Assembly: GCF_041146395.1 (NCBI RefSeq)
Contig: NC_090989.1
Span: forward strand, 220,256,843-220,320,842
DNA: 64,000 bases
Reading direction: 5' to 3'
From: Eulemur rufifrons
Lineage: Eukaryota; Chordata; Mammalia; Primates; Lemuridae
In this document: positions 29,321 to 41,399 of the stretch, one piece after another
Layout: the number at the start of each line of letters is the position of its first letter
Position numbering within the stretch: position 1 is the stretch's first letter
Translations under genes and position numbers: made by a program
Notes under the pieces: model-generated
Seen by the model: the letters and a program-made list of their open reading frames with translations, nothing else
What the model was told of the DNA's origin: nothing
Databases searched by the model: none

Positions 29321-29644
29321 ATGCAAATAGACAACCTAACGAATAGACTCAAAGAACTGGAGAAAGAAGAACAGAACGATCCCAAACCCAGCAGAAGGCG
29401 AGAAATTACTAAGATCAAATCAGAACTAAATGAAAAGGACAACAAAGAAACTATAAGGGAAATTAATAAAACAAAAAGTTGGTTCTTTGAAACGATAAAC
29501 AAAATAGACACACCTCTGGCTAGACTAACCAAGAGCACAAAAGTAAAATCTCTAATAACCTCCATTAGGAACATGAAAGGAGAAATCACAACCGATGCTA
29601 CAGAGATACAAGATATCATCTATGAATTCTACAAAAATCTTTAA
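29321..29644 (+). pseudogene. L1 ORF2 upstream segment closed by a premature stop
   Basis: This is the linker between endonuclease and RT domains, in frame with 29663-32221: charged helical sequence (LTNRLKELEKEEQ) followed by KTKSWFFETINKIDTPLARL, a conserved ORF2 segment. The frame closes with TAA at 29642-29644, within the position of the family pattern YEFYKNLY. One base change explains the stop. The segment begins where the element was truncated. Confidence 0.85.
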
Positions 29645-29662
29645 GCACACAAACTGGAGAAC

Positions 29663-32221
29663 GTGGAGGAAATGGACAAATTTTTAGAAACACATAGTCT
29701 TCCCAGGCTCAACCAGGAAGAAATAGAGTACCTGAACAGACCAATATCAAGAACTGAAATCGAAACAGCAATAAAAAACCTTCCCAAAAAGAAAAGCCCT
29801 GGTCCAGATGGGTTCACACCTGAATTTTACCATACATACAAAGAAGAACTGGTGCCCATCCTACATAAACTATTCTCCAATATTGAGAAGGATGGAGTTC
29901 TCCCTAACACGTTCTACCAAGCCAATATAACATTAATACCAAAACCTGGAAAGGACACAACAAAAATAGAGAACTACAGACCAATTTCCCTCATGAATAT
30001 AGATGCAAAAATTTTCAATAAAATACTAGCAAATCGAATCCAAGTACTTATCAAAAAAGTAATCCACCACGACCAAGTGGGCTTCATCCCCGAGATGCAG
30101 GGGTGGTTCAACATACGTAAATCTATAAATGTAATTCACCACATAAATAGAAGCAAAAACAAAAACCATATGATACTTTCATTAGATGCAGAAAAAACAT
30201 TTGACAAAATTCAACACCCTTTTATGATAAAAACGCTTAACAAAATAGGCATTGATGGAACCTACCTAAAAATGATACAAGCCATATATGACAAACCCAC
30301 AGCCAACATCATACTGAATGGGGAAAAACTGAAAGCACTCCCACTTAGAACTGGAACCAGACAGGGCTGCCCATTGTCTCCATTACTTTTCAACATAGTA
30401 TTGGAAGTCCTTGCGAGAGCTATCAGGCAAGAGAGCAGAATCAAGGGAGTCCAAATAGGGAAGGAAGAGATCAAACTCTCACTTTTTGCTGATGATATGA
30501 TGTTATATCTGGAAAACCCCCAGGATTCAACCAAGAGACTCCTGGAATTGATTAACGAATACAGCAAAGTCTCAGGCTACAAAATTAATATACACAAATC
30601 AGAGGCATTTATATATGCCAATAACAGTCAATCGGAAAACCAAATTAAAGACTCAATACCCTTCAAAATAGCAACAAAGAAAATAAAATATCTAGGTATA
30701 TATCTAACTAAAGAGGTAAAGGACCTCTATAAGGAAAACTATGAAACACTGAGAAAAGAAATAGCAGAACTTGCAAATAGATGGAAAAATATACCATGCT
30801 CGTGGATCGGAAGAATCAACATTGTTAAAATGTCTATACTACCCAAAGTGATCTACAGATTCAATGCAATCCCTATTAAATTACCAACATCATTCTTTAC
30901 AGACATAGAGAAAATAATTATACACTTTGTATGGAATCAAAGAAGACCCCGTATAGCAAAAGCAATTTTAAGCAACAAAAACAAAATGGGAGGTATTAAT
31001 TTGCCAGACCTCAAACTATACTACAAGGCCGTGGTTCTTAAAACAGCCTGGTATTGGCACAAGTGCAGGGACACAGACCAGTGGAACACAACAGAAAATC
31101 CAAATATAGAACCATCCTCATATAGTCACCTAATTTTCGACAAAGCGGGAAAGAATATACTCTGGGGACAAGAATCCCTATTCAACAAATGGTGCTGGGA
31201 GAATTGGTTAGCCACTTGTAGAAGACTGAAACAGGACCCACAGCTTTCACCTCTCACAAAAATCAAATCACGGTGGATAACAGACTTAAACCTTAGGCGT
31301 GATACAATCAGAATTCTAGAAGAAAATGTAGGAAAGACTCTTACAGACATTGGCCTAGGCAAAGAATTTATGAAGAAGACCCCCAAGGCAATCACAGCAG
31401 CAACAAAAATAAATGAATGGGACATGATTAAATTAAAAAGCTTCTGCACAGCCAAAGAAACAGTCCAGAGAATAAACAGACCACCTACAGAATGGGAAAA
31501 AATTTTTGCATACTACACATCAGATAAAGGACTGATAACAAGAATCTATTTAGAACTCAGGAAAATCAGCAAGAAAAAATCAAGCAACCCTATCAAAAAG
31601 TGGGCAAAGGACATGAATAGAAATTTTTCAAAAGAAGATATAAAAATGGCTAACAAACATATGAAAAAGTGTTCAACATCTCTAATCATCAGGGAAATGC
31701 AAATCAAAACCACAATGAGATATCACTTAACCCCAGTGAGAATGGCCTTTATCAAAAAAACCCAAAACAACACATGTTGGCGTGGATGTGGAGAGACAGG
31801 AGCACTAATACACTGCTGGTGGGACTGCAAACTAGTGCAACCTCTGTGGAAAGCATTATGGAGGTATCTTAAACAGATTCAAGTAGACCTGCCATTTGAC
31901 CCAGCAATCCCATTACTGGGCATATACCCAAAGGAAAAAAGGTCATTCTGTAACAAAGGCACGTGTACCCAAATGTTTATAGCAGCACAATTCACAATGG
32001 CAAAGATGTGGAAACAACCCAAATGCCCATCAATACATGATTGGATTAGTAAACTGTGGTATATGTATACCATGGAATACTACTCAGCTATAAGGAATGA
32101 TGAAGATACAACATCTCTATGGTTCTCCTGGAGAGAGTTGGAACCCATTATATTAAGTGAAGTATCCCAAGAATGGAAAAACAAGCATCACATGTACTCA
32201 CCAGAAAATTGGTTTCCTTGA
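29663..32221 (+). CDS. L1 ORF2 protein, reverse transcriptase and C-terminal parts (remnant)
   Basis: ORF2p is the LINE-1 replication protein, with endonuclease, reverse transcriptase (RT) and Cys-rich C-terminal domains. This copy is open for 852 residues against about 1275 in a complete ORF2. Visible RT motifs are [13 protein letters not shown] near residue 44, LIPKPGKD near 91, YRPISLMN near 105, the first catalytic Asp in [10 protein letters not shown] (residue 175), [15 protein letters not shown], and FADD at 275-278. The C-terminal zinc-knuckle-like motif is C705-x3-C709-x7-H717-x4-C722. The same frame continues upstream to 29321 but is cut by a TAA at 29642-29644, where related elements have a sense codon. 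The endonuclease domain is absent, so the copy cannot move by itself. The ATG chosen is simply the first in the open stretch and need not be a real start. Confidence 0.9.
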   Translation: MEEMDKFLETHSLPRLNQEEIEYLNRPISRTEIETAIKNLPKKKSPGPDGFTPEFYHTYKEELVPILHKLFSNIEKDGVLPNTFYQANITLIPKPGKDTTKIENYRPISLMNIDAKIFNKILANRIQVLIKKVIHHDQVGFIPEMQGWFNIRKSINVIHHINRSKNKNHMILSLDAEKTFDKIQHPFMIKTLNKIGIDGTYLKMIQAIYDKPTANIILNGEKLKALPLRTGTRQGCPLSPLLFNIVLEVLARAIRQESRIKGVQIGKEEIKLSLFADDMMLYLENPQDSTKRLLELINEYSKVSGYKINIHKSEAFIYANNSQSENQIKDSIPFKIATKKIKYLGIYLTKEVKDLYKENYETLRKEIAELANRWKNIPCSWIGRINIVKMSILPKVIYRFNAIPIKLPTSFFTDIEKIIIHFVWNQRRPRIAKAILSNKNKMGGINLPDLKLYYKAVVLKTAWYWHKCRDTDQWNTTENPNIEPSSYSHLIFDKAGKNILWGQESLFNKWCWENWLATCRRLKQDPQLSPLTKIKSRWITDLNLRRDTIRILEENVGKTLTDIGLGKEFMKKTPKAITAATKINEWDMIKLKSFCTAKETVQRINRPPTEWEKIFAYYTSDKGLITRIYLELRKISKKKSSNPIKKWAKDMNRNFSKEDIKMANKHMKKCSTSLIIREMQIKTTMRYHLTPVRMAFIKKTQNNTCWRGCGETGALIHCWWDCKLVQPLWKALWRYLKQIQVDLPFDPAIPLLGIYPKEKRSFCNKGTCTQMFIAAQFTMAKMWKQPKCPSIHDWISKLWYMYTMEYYSAIRNDEDTTSLWFSWRELEPIILSEVSQEWKNKHHMYSPENWFP

Positions 32222-32540
32222 TCATCACCTAAATACAAATCTGGAAACGACACCAATTGGACATCAGACTGAGGTGGGGGGTGGGGGAGGGGATGGGGGT
32301 ATGCCTACACAATGAGTGCATTGCGCACCGTTTGGGGAGTGGTAAGACTTGAAGGTGCTGACTCGGGAAAGGGGGGGTGGGGAAAAAATATGAAACTATT
32401 GTTTTTAACTTGCACTGTTCACTTAATAATTTATCATGAACATTTCCCATATTATTTCATATCATTGTACAAGAAATAATGTATACATTATGAGGACATA
32501 CTGTATCTAACAAGATATACTGTTAGACTCTTTGATTCTG
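32222..32540 (+). other. 3' UTR of the younger L1, with G-rich tract
   Basis: It holds 'gatcatcacctaaataca', a G-rich block at 32274-32299 and a second at 32365-32382, and 'gagtgcattgcgcaccgttt', which I recognise from lemur-type L1 tails. L1 3' UTRs of many mammals carry such G-rich stretches. Confidence 0.8.
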
Positions 32541-32603
32541 TAAAATTAAATAAAAAAATAAAAATAAAAAAAATAATAATAAAAAAAAAAAATTTATTTT
32601 CTG

Positions 32604-34455
32604 CTTTGATGATTTGTCCAGTTCTGACAGTGGGGTGTGGAAGTCCCCATCAATTGTGATGCTACTATTTATTTCTTTGCTTCGCTCTAGTAGTGTTTGC
32701 TTTATGTATGTGAGAGTTCCTGTGTTAAGTGTATATATGTTTACCATTGTTATGTCTTCTTGTTGGATTGCTCCCATTACCTTTATATAACCAACATCTT
32801 TTTCTTTCTTTACCATTGTTAATTTAAAGTCAATTTTATCTGATGTAAGAATGGCTACACCTGTTCTCTTTTGGTTTCCATTTGTGTGGAATATATTTTT
32901 CCATCTTTTCACCTTGAGTCTGTGTGTATCCTTGTGGGATAGATGTGTTTCCTGGAGATAGCAGATATATAGGTTGTGTTTTATTTTTTTTAATCTATTC
33001 AGCCAGCCTATGTCTTTCAAGTGAAACATTCACACTGTTAATGCTGAGTAGTACAATTGAGATGTGGGATGCTGTTCTGTTCATCATGTTGGGTAGTACC
33101 TTATTGCTTTGTAGTCCTTCTTGTGCTGTTGTTTTATACAAGCTCTAAGCCTTATCTTTTTTTTGATGATTTTACATGGATGGGTAAAATTGTGCTGATT
33201 CATGTATAAAGCAGTTCTGAGTATATCTTGCAGGGCAGATCTTGTCATGACAAATCTCCTAAGTGTTTGCTTATTTGAAAAAGACTTTATTTCTCCATCA
33301 GTTTTGAAACTTAGTTCTGAAGGATACAAAATTCTAGGCTGGCAGTTGTTCTTGTTTAAGCAGAGTGAAGATGGGGCCCTTCTAGTACCTTTCTGGCTTG
33401 TAAAGTCTCTGCTGAGAAGTCTGTAGTTAGCCTTATGGGTTTTCCTTTGTAGATTATTTGTTGCTTTTGTCCTTCTGCTTGTAGAATTTTCTCCTTCATT
33501 TTGACTTTGGCCAGATCAGTTACCACATGTCTGGGAGATGTCCTATTTGCTGTGAATATTCCTGATCTTTTATGAACATCTTGTATCTAGTTGTCTGAAT
33601 CTCTGGCAATGCCAGGGAAGTTTTCCTAAATAATTCCATTGAATAGATTTTTCCATGCTTTTCTGCTCTTTCTTCTTCTCACTCAGGGATACTTATAATT
33701 CATATATTATTTTGCTTTGCATAATCCCATGTCTCTCTAAGTGATTGTTCAATCTTTTTTATTCTATTTTCTGCCTCTTTAAATGACTGGGTTAGTTCTA
33801 GAGCCTTGTCTTCAAGCTCTAGATTGTTTCTTTTTCCTGGTTTAGTCTGTTGTTGAAGCTTTCTGCTATGTTTTGAAATTCCCTAAATGACTCTTTCATT
33901 TCTTTAAGTTCTATTGTATCCTTTCTTATGTTGTAAGCTCTTTAGCAATATTTTTCACTGATTTCCTGAAATATTTGTTTGGCTTCTTTTTGTTGGTTTT
34001 CAACTTTCTCTTCAATTCCATTCATCTTATTTGCCATCTATTCTGAATTCCATTTCTGTCATTTCAACAATTTCCTTGTGGTTGGAGTCCCCTACAGTAA
34101 TTCCATCGTGATCCCTTAGGGGTGTCAAACTGTTCTTTTTTTTCATGTTTCCAGGGTTCTTTTGCTAGTTTCTTCTCATGTGAATCTTCTTCTCTCAGCT
34201 CAGGGCTAATAGATTTGCTGGGCACCTGATCTCCCTTGCTGAGAACTTTCCTGCTTAGTTAAGGGAAGAGGAGGGCCCTAGATGGAGCTTTTGTGTCCTA
34301 CTGTGGAGTGTTGACCTGGCCGGGGATGGGCATGCACACTAACAGCCTGTAGTGCAGCTCTTCTGTTTGGTCCCGTTCACCTGTGATTACCACAGTTCAA
34401 GCTGGTGCTGGATGATCTTTGTGCAGGGTCATTCGTTGTTCCTCAGATTGTTGGG
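32604..34455 (-). mobile_element. Older L1, outer arm: ORF1 region and ORF2 endonuclease
   Basis: Reversed L1. On the minus strand it starts near 34455, passes an ORF1-like region (about 34100-33150) rich in coiled-coil-type codons and then the ORF2 endonuclease (about 33030-32604). The endonuclease frame is still open for over 140 residues, with the recognisable CYLQETHL, KRTGVAILTSDKIDF and GDFHTPLS segments that carry catalytic residues in intact ORF2. ORF1 is broken by stops and indels. The rest of the element lies at 28766-28941. Confidence 0.85.
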
Positions 34456-35125
34456 GGGAGGGGTGTGAAAAAGTTCTTAAACTCATTAATCAAGCAGTTT
34501 TAAATTAAAGCTGTACTGAGGTATGTTTTATACCATGATTGATACATATAGCTGCATTGGTTGTATGCTGCTCAACTCCAGGAAGCACCATTTGTATGCA
34601 TTTAGTATGAGTGGCAGCCCCCTGAATGCAATGTGCAATGCGTTAACCCTGTTTCACCACCATCAAACTGGCAGAGGTTCAACAGTCTTCAATATCAAGT
34701 ATCGGTAAGGATTTGGAACAGTGAGAATCTCAGGCACTGCTTACTGAAGTGTAAATTGGTTCAACCACTTTGGAGAACAGTTTGTCATTTTCTATTATGA
34801 CTAAATGGTAGCCTTAGAAAATGAATGGAAAGAGTGCTCACTGGTGATGAAAACAAAAATAACCAGTGTTGAATGCTCAGTGATATTCAAAATAAAAATG
34901 TGAAATGGCACCAGTGAACATAATTTTTTCCAGATATACTGAGAAGCTGGCAATAAAAATGAAGAAGACAGATTAATACAGGATTTAAAAAAAAAAACAA
35001 AAAAACCCTGTCAAGATGGATGGGGTTAACATTAAGGAGGGCTAGAAAATCGAGAGTACAAGTAGAAGTGAAAGTTGAAATAATTATCTGTGGTATTGAA
35101 ATAATTATCTATGTTAGTACATAGG
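34456..35125 (+). mobile_element. Partly L1-derived sequence
   Basis: 34660-34800 resembles the L1 ORF2 tail in + sense ('caaactggcagaggttcaac', 'ggtaaggatttggaacagtg', 'tgaagtgtaaattggttcaa', 'ccactttggagaacagtttg'). The flanking parts are not identified. Confidence 0.5.
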
Positions 35126-35131
35126 CTAAGA

Positions 35132-35345
35132 CATGGGTTAGCAAACTACAACCTGTGGACCAAATCCAGCTCACAACCTGCTTTTGTAAATAAAGTTTTA
35201 TTGGAATACAACCACATCCATTCATTTACCTATGATCTATGGCTGCTTTTGCTCTAAACAACAGAGTTGAGCAGTTGCAACAGAGACCATATGGCCCCCA
35301 AAGACTAAAATATTTATCTTACCCTAACAGAAATAGTTTGCCAGG
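35132..35345. mobile_element. hAT-type MER element
   Basis: 'ggttagcaaactacaacctg', 'tggaccaaatccagctcaca', 'aataaagttttattggaata' and 'gagaccatatggcccccaaa' are hallmarks of a short non-autonomous hAT family whose ends read 'ggcaaactatggcc'. Another copy lies at 49912-50480. I am not sure of the family name. Confidence 0.7.
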
Positions 35346-37195
35346 AGATTAGGGAAAGTAAAAACAATCAGAAGTCTTGATGAAGTTAAAAATGTATATT
35401 TTAATGAAACAATGAAAGGATTCTTATCACTATCATGAAAAGGAATTACAGAATTCATTTATGCTAAATTGGAACTAAAGTAGATAACATGGTCCAGTGT
35501 GTGGTAATGTGAGTGGGTTGCCAAAACAATACGAAAATGTGACTAAATATAGCAGACTTTTCAATACCTAGTAGGCATCGTGGAAAAGCTAGAATAGAAG
35601 GGCAAATATTTCTTATGAATTGACAAAGCGCTTCATCAAGTTCTATATCTGTATCTATATACATAGATATAATTGACTCAACTAAAAATATTAAAAAAAT
35701 AAATGATAGGAGGTTGAATTTTGATACTAGATTCCCTGGGTCATTCTACTTTCTTGATTCCTGTAGTTATGACAATAGTCTACAACAGGGGTCCCTACTC
35801 ACAGATTAGGCACATTTTTCAGGATAAGGTTAAGCTACTGTAAATGATGCCCCAAAATCCAGCAGCCAGATGATAACAGCAGTGCATGTCTTTGTCCTGT
35901 AGAGGTCCCTGTGAGTTTGCTTCAGATTTGCAAGGGAAACCCGACTCTTGAGATCATTCATAGACCAGATTCCTTCTACATCCTTAAATTGCCAGCCCTT
36001 AGACACTATCTCAATTTGTATATTCAGAATTGAATTTCCACCTCCTCTAGCTTACTGTTGGTGGCGGACTAAACTGGAAACGTGCTGAGCAGTCATGTGC
36101 CAGTGTCAATATTATTGCTGTGGAAGATGAGGGTAGTAGATTTTGGTGGGAAAGTAGCAGTTTCTCCCTCACACAGAGTAAGAGTTTTCAGTCCAGCAGA
36201 AGAATGCCCGCCCAATTCACACTACACAAACATGCAATATTAGAATATGACTCCCAATGGTACAGATGATAAAGTAACATATTAACAATGTTGGCTTGGG
36301 AGAAAAGTCCATGAAAGTTCTTCAGGGCTTTCTACTTTTAAACTAAATTATAAGAAATAATCTCTAATTTGTCTTCTTTTTGCTAGAAGATGAGAGGAGG
36401 AAATGTTATATTTTTCCAGTCACGGAAACCTCTATATATTTAATCATTTGAAATATGGAGAACAAATTTGGCAGAACCACAATGTGGTCACAGAATAAAC
36501 TAACCTCAATCTAAGAGTAAAACAATCCCCCCCCCAAAAAAAAACAACTAGTGATGCAAAATGGCCACAAATTAAGAACACTGGCAAAGTGACATGGTCA
36601 TGGTCTACTTGCCTTACATGGCAAATAAACATAAAGTTTCATGGGAAATACTCTTGTGTATTAACAAACAAAAAAAAAGCCCAAAAAAACCCACACAAAA
36701 GTCTTTTGTTTTGTTAAGCAGGTTAAGCACAGTTTCATGAATGGAAAACTACGGCTAATGACTTTCTTAAAAACTTCTTTGGATTGGGTGTGCTGGTTGA
36801 GGATCCTGATTCTTCAGTGGAATGCGAGCGTTCTGTCCGTGCCAACTCAGGTTAAATCTTTGCTCAGGAACCTAGAAGTGATAAACCATTAGCTATTCAT
36901 TGAATAGATACTGGGTGGTCTATACTTAAATCTAGGGACCTCTCATTCATGTCAATGTCAATAATTTTCAAACTTCAAAAATAATTATGGAAGATTCTAT
37001 CATATGCAAGGCACTTCCTTCTACACCTTTTGGTAGAGAGCTGAGTGAAATGGGTGAATCACTCAGTGTTTACAATGCTGGAAACATGAACAAGGGTACG
37101 CATGGGAAATAGATATACAGAGATAAGATTATTAAATTTACATAAGGGGTGGCCAGTCAAAGGAGATAGGGACTAAATGACCCAGAATGGTTAGG
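35346..37195. other. Mostly unrecognised DNA
   Basis: 35780-36060 has the texture of an old repeat ('ctgtaaatgatgccccaaaa', 'tccagcag') but I cannot place it. A C9-A10 tract occurs at about 36526-36545. No gene was seen. Confidence 0.4.
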
Positions 37196-37365
37196 AAGGC
37201 AGTAGGACTCTGAAAATGTTATCAACCTCACCAAACTTTAGCGATCTGGTCTGTACAATGGGGGAAATAGCAGTACTTTCGGCCTTGATTTATAAAGAAC
37301 TTAGAGCAGAATTATGTTCATAATAGCTAGAAATGACTGTCATTGTCATTGTTACTGTTTTTGTT
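37196..37365 (+). mobile_element. Possible MIR
   Basis: 'tcaacctcaccaaactttag', 'gatctggtctgtacaatggg' and 'ttagagcagaattatgttca' follow the MIR order (cctcagtttcc, ctgtaaaatgggg, cttagaacagtgc) at high divergence. Confidence 0.5.
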
Positions 37366-38940
37366 TCAGTTAACATCATTCCTTGAAAGATCCATTGTGA
37401 AGGATGAACAAGATCCCAGCAACTGAAAACGCTGGAGTGCAGACTGCCAGGCAGATGGCACAGAGTCATCAGCTGCTGGGTGTGTCATGGGCAGGAATCC
37501 AGAATGCAACAGGATTTAGTGTGGATGGACTCAGCGAAATGCCTATTCTAAGCCAGATGCCTGACAGGGACTTTTAGGCACCAAGGTTTTTATGACCTTG
37601 CTTATATATTTAAAAAGAATTATTTTATTTACCAAATTTTATTAATTTCCTGTTTTGTACTTGGGAGACAGAACTCCACCAGCCACTTTCTATCTGTTGA
37701 CTAAGGTAAAAGAATTCATTCACGTGTCAATGACAGCCCAGATATGGAGGCACAGAAAAAACATTTCTATAGGGTGGCTCCTCAGATTTCCTTAATGGTA
37801 GTTGACATAAGAATCCTTACATAATGTCAATTTCAATTCCCCTGAGTCCAATGGTGAGGAATGAATAATTTGCAATTCTGTGAAGCACTGTGGAATCTAT
37901 GTACATGGGTGCTTCTTAAAATCAAAAACAAAAAAAAACAAAACCATATTTTGACATTAGCTGTGTGCTGCTTAGAATTTTACAGCTTGGAGGGATCAAA
38001 TTGGAGACCTAACTGCATATTTGAAATAAAAAATGTTCATGGAAAATCAACTAGTTAATATTAAATGAACTTTCCCAGAGCCCTTCCAGAACTTTAAACT
38101 GTTGTGGTCTATGTTCTTAGAGAAACAGTTTAGATTGCCTGTAGATAATTTTAGGAGATTATATGTGTTTATGGAGTTTATGATCCATCTATTTAAGAAA
38201 TCAGTCTCCATATAGGAATATGAGGGAAATAAACATGCCATTGCTTTTTTGGCCAGGAAAGTTATATCCTAGGAGAACTATTTCCCAATGGTTTAGGGAG
38301 ACTTTGAAATCTGGGTCCAGGACAAACCATGCTACTATTGTCTGAGGGAAACCATTTCCTGTGTTCACACACCATTTGTTTTTAAAATGTGTAAACTACA
38401 CATTCCCATAAAGAAATAGGTCCTCTAAAGCTATAGTAATTGACTTTAGACAGAAATGAATTCCTAAATCTCAGGATGCTGTCCAGACCCTTTCCAAAAC
38501 TAACCAGGACTACTTACCAAAGATTACATATTAATATCTTCCTTTGTTTTTGTCTTTGAAAGAGGGAGAACACGAGAGAAATAATCTTTCATCCTTCAGA
38601 ATGTGATCAAAAAGAAAAAGAAAAATATACAAAAATTCCCCTTTCAGAATATTCTAGAAGTGCTATCCAATACATGTTAATCAATGTTTATATTGTCACA
38701 ATATCTAAGAATTGCAATTGAAACAATAGGACATGGGAGCAAAATATTTAAAATGGTGTGAAATTTATATTTCCCCAGGGCATCCATTCCTGGGTCAGTT
38801 TGAAAGTAATGAAAACTGTTTCTCAGGCTTTTATTAATAATATCCATGGTGCTGTAAGGTCTCTGGTCCCCAGCAAGAAATCATCCATTGTTTGGGGTAG
38901 GGTTACACACGGTCATGAATGAACATCTCTCTGCTTCCCT
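37366..38940. other. Unique DNA, no gene seen
   Basis: No repeat family or exon was recognised. Two frames of about 65 codons (37861-38058 + and 38047-38241 -) have no motif. Confidence 0.45.
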
Positions 38941-38942
38941 TT

Positions 38943-39210
38943 CATATTTTTTAAATAATTTATTGAGATGAAATTCATATAACATAAATTAATCATTTTA
39001 AAGTGAGCAGTTCAGTGGCATTTAGAACATTCACAATATGGTGTAACCACCATCCTTATCTGATTTCAAAACATTTCCATCACCCCAAGTAAAACTCCTT
39101 ACCCTTTAAGCAGTTTCTCTCAATTCCCCTTCTCTACAGCCTGTGGTAGCCACTGGTCTGCATTATGTCTCATATGATTCCTGTTTCTTGATCCATTCTT
39201 TTTAGCAAAG
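38943..39210 (-). mobile_element. L1M 3' end fragment, inverted
   Basis: 'tttattgagatgaaattcat', 'taaagtgagcagttcagtgg', 'attcacaatatggtgtaacc', 'ccatcaccccaagtaaaact' and 'ggtagccactggtctgcatt' match the reverse of the L1M 3' end, the same class as the + copy at 403-812. Confidence 0.75.
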
Positions 39211-41290
39211 ATTCTTATCAACGCTTTTGCTGTCCACAAAGACATCTGATGGCACCTCACTGCTGCCATTTACAACTTAAGAAAGCTGACACTAGAGCCA
39301 AGGATGCAATCCTTCTCTCTCTCTCTCCCTCCCTCTCTCTCTCTCTCTCTCTCTGTGGTTACTAAACTGCCGATATCCCTCTGCTGCCTGGCTGCTATCT
39401 TATCTCCCTGGCTGCCCTATCTCCTGGGCATTGTTCTGACCCCTACATCTCTGCTGCCATGGACAATATATAGGAGTCTTCAAAAATGCCAGAGATAATG
39501 TATTTTCTGGGTTTATCCATGCCCCTAAGCCACTGTAGATAGAATATGTCTGTCTCTTCCCTTTTCCATGTTTTTTTTCATGCGGGTAACAGAACTAAAT
39601 CAAGTACCCCTGGAATTTCTCTGCTTATGTGGGAGAATGAGTTTTCATTAATCAGTCACTTTTTCATTTCAGCCTACTCTGTCTCTACCATAATGATGAG
39701 AGACCATCTTTGGGAAATGACACTAGGTCAGAAGCAGGTATCAATAGCAAATGGCCAGTTGTGATCAGATTAAAGCTTCATCTCTGAAAACCAAAGCATC
39801 ATTACAGACCCAAACTTACTTGTCTGCTGCAATTTTTATTTAAAGAACGTTATTCCCGAGAAGATCTTTAAAATGACTCTGAATAGGCCATGTATAATTA
39901 CTCCTCCAGACACAGATACATCCAACCTGGAGCTCGATCTAAAAACAAGTAAAATCTTTATATTGGAACAATAACAAACACATAATTTTGTAACTTATAA
40001 CAGTGAATTAACCAAGAGTGTCTGTAAAAGGAAAAAGTTGAATGGGGTAAGCACCAAATTAGGAAAGATGGGTCAATGCACATGCATCTCTGTAAGTGTA
40101 ATAATAATTAGGAAAAATAAACTCTATAAGAGATTAAGAACATCTTTTTATATGGATTGTTATTCATCAGAAAAAGCTTCACAAAAATATACACAAACTA
40201 AAAAGGAAAAACCATAAACATCTAGCAGTTTTATGAATCATCAGGTTTTTTTAAATGACTATGCTCTTTCTTTTCTGATTGAGAAAATAATTTCCATTTC
40301 ACTCATTCTAGCAGGCCAGATAATGTGAAAATTCTCCTACAACACAACTAAAAATGCAAGAGAAAAATATTAAATAAGTAGCTTTCGAATGCATACTTGG
40401 CCCAAGAAGAATGGAAGAGAAATCTCCATAAGTCAAAAGAGCAAAGAGGAAACTAAGAATTGGGAGGTAAATAAACTGTTCTTACCCTTGAAAATTTTCA
40501 GCCTTGATAGCCAAAAGGTTTAACAGGCAAGTAAGGAGAGCAGTTGAGTAGAGGTTGCAGGAAGAGGAGGTAGGAATTCTGAGGCCACATCTTTGAATGG
40601 CTTATACTTACTAAAGAATATAATGGAAAAATATGTTCTCTGAAATGGGATGTGAAGGCAATATGTTGATAGCTCCTTAACCTCAGCTGTGGGTGGGGGG
40701 AAAAAATCTTCCTTTCTTGAGATTTCATAAACAAAGACTCACGCTCATTGTCAGTGTTCCAGCACTGAGACTTAAAACTGCAGCCCCTCCCAAATGACAA
40801 TGACAGGAAAGATAAGAATAAAATGTTCCTTCTTCCTCCACAGTAACAAAGGAACAGATATAATTTAATGTCTTACATTTAGCTCTGATAATGTGATAAA
40901 CTGAGAATATTTACAAAATCATCTCAATAAGATTCTCCTTTCCCTTAAAGGGATTTGTATAAAAGTGTATACTCCTGATCTAGTCCCTAACACTTTCTTG
41001 GAAATGTTATTGAAACAAATAAGCCTTTTAAAACATTCAGACTTTGAAGATTATTGCTGTGTTTTTGAATTGCGTCCTCCTCCAAATGAACTTGTGTTTT
41101 GACCGAATAATACTATTCAAATTGATAAATTATTTTGAGATTTTTATTGTTAGTCTAGAAGAAGAACTTTATACTTTCTTCCTTATCATTATGCATAAAA
41201 ATATAATACATCCCCAAATCTGTTGAATTATTTAAACAATGATTTGAGACATTTAAATCAGTACAAGGCAATACAAAAAAGATCATAATA
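39211..41290. other. Unique DNA with a TC tract
   Basis: Only the TC tract at 39311-39355 is a recognised element. The minus-strand frame at 40498-40800 is open for 100 codons without any motif and is probably chance. Confidence 0.45.
39311..39355 (+). repeat. (TC)n low-complexity tract
   Basis: Nearly uninterrupted CT repeats with two CCCT interruptions, about 45 bases. Confidence 0.95.
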
Positions 41291-41294
41291 ATTT

Positions 41295-41390
41295 TTTAAA
41301 AGATCCAATAAAGCTCTTGAAAAAGTCATTGAAATTAAAAACTCCATGGATGATCTAAACAGCAGATCAAAAACAGATGAATAGACAGTA
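41295..41390 (+). mobile_element. Small L1 ORF1-region fragment
   Basis: 'cattgaaattaaaaactcca', 'tggatgatctaaacagcaga' resembles the coiled-coil coding part of old L1 ORF1 in + sense. Confidence 0.5.
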
Positions 41391-41399
41391 AGTAAACTG

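Larger units (their letters stand above)
29318..32590 (+). mobile_element. Younger 5'-truncated L1 with poly-A tail and target duplication
   Basis: A 3.3-kb L1 copy holding the last three quarters of ORF2, a 3' UTR (32222-32540) and an A-rich tail (about 32541-32590). The 5' UTR, ORF1 and endonuclease domain are missing, the normal result of incomplete reverse transcription. A perfect 13-bp duplication aatttattttctg flanks it at 29305-29317 and 32591-32603. The target reads tctt/aattta, close to the L1 endonuclease preference TT/AAAA. It starts directly beside the target repeat of the neighbouring Alu. It is the least mutated LINE in the window. Confidence 0.95.

Noticed and set aside
30262..31455. 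Minus-strand open frames opposite L1 ORF2
   Set aside because: They are antisense shadows of the 852-codon ORF2 frame.
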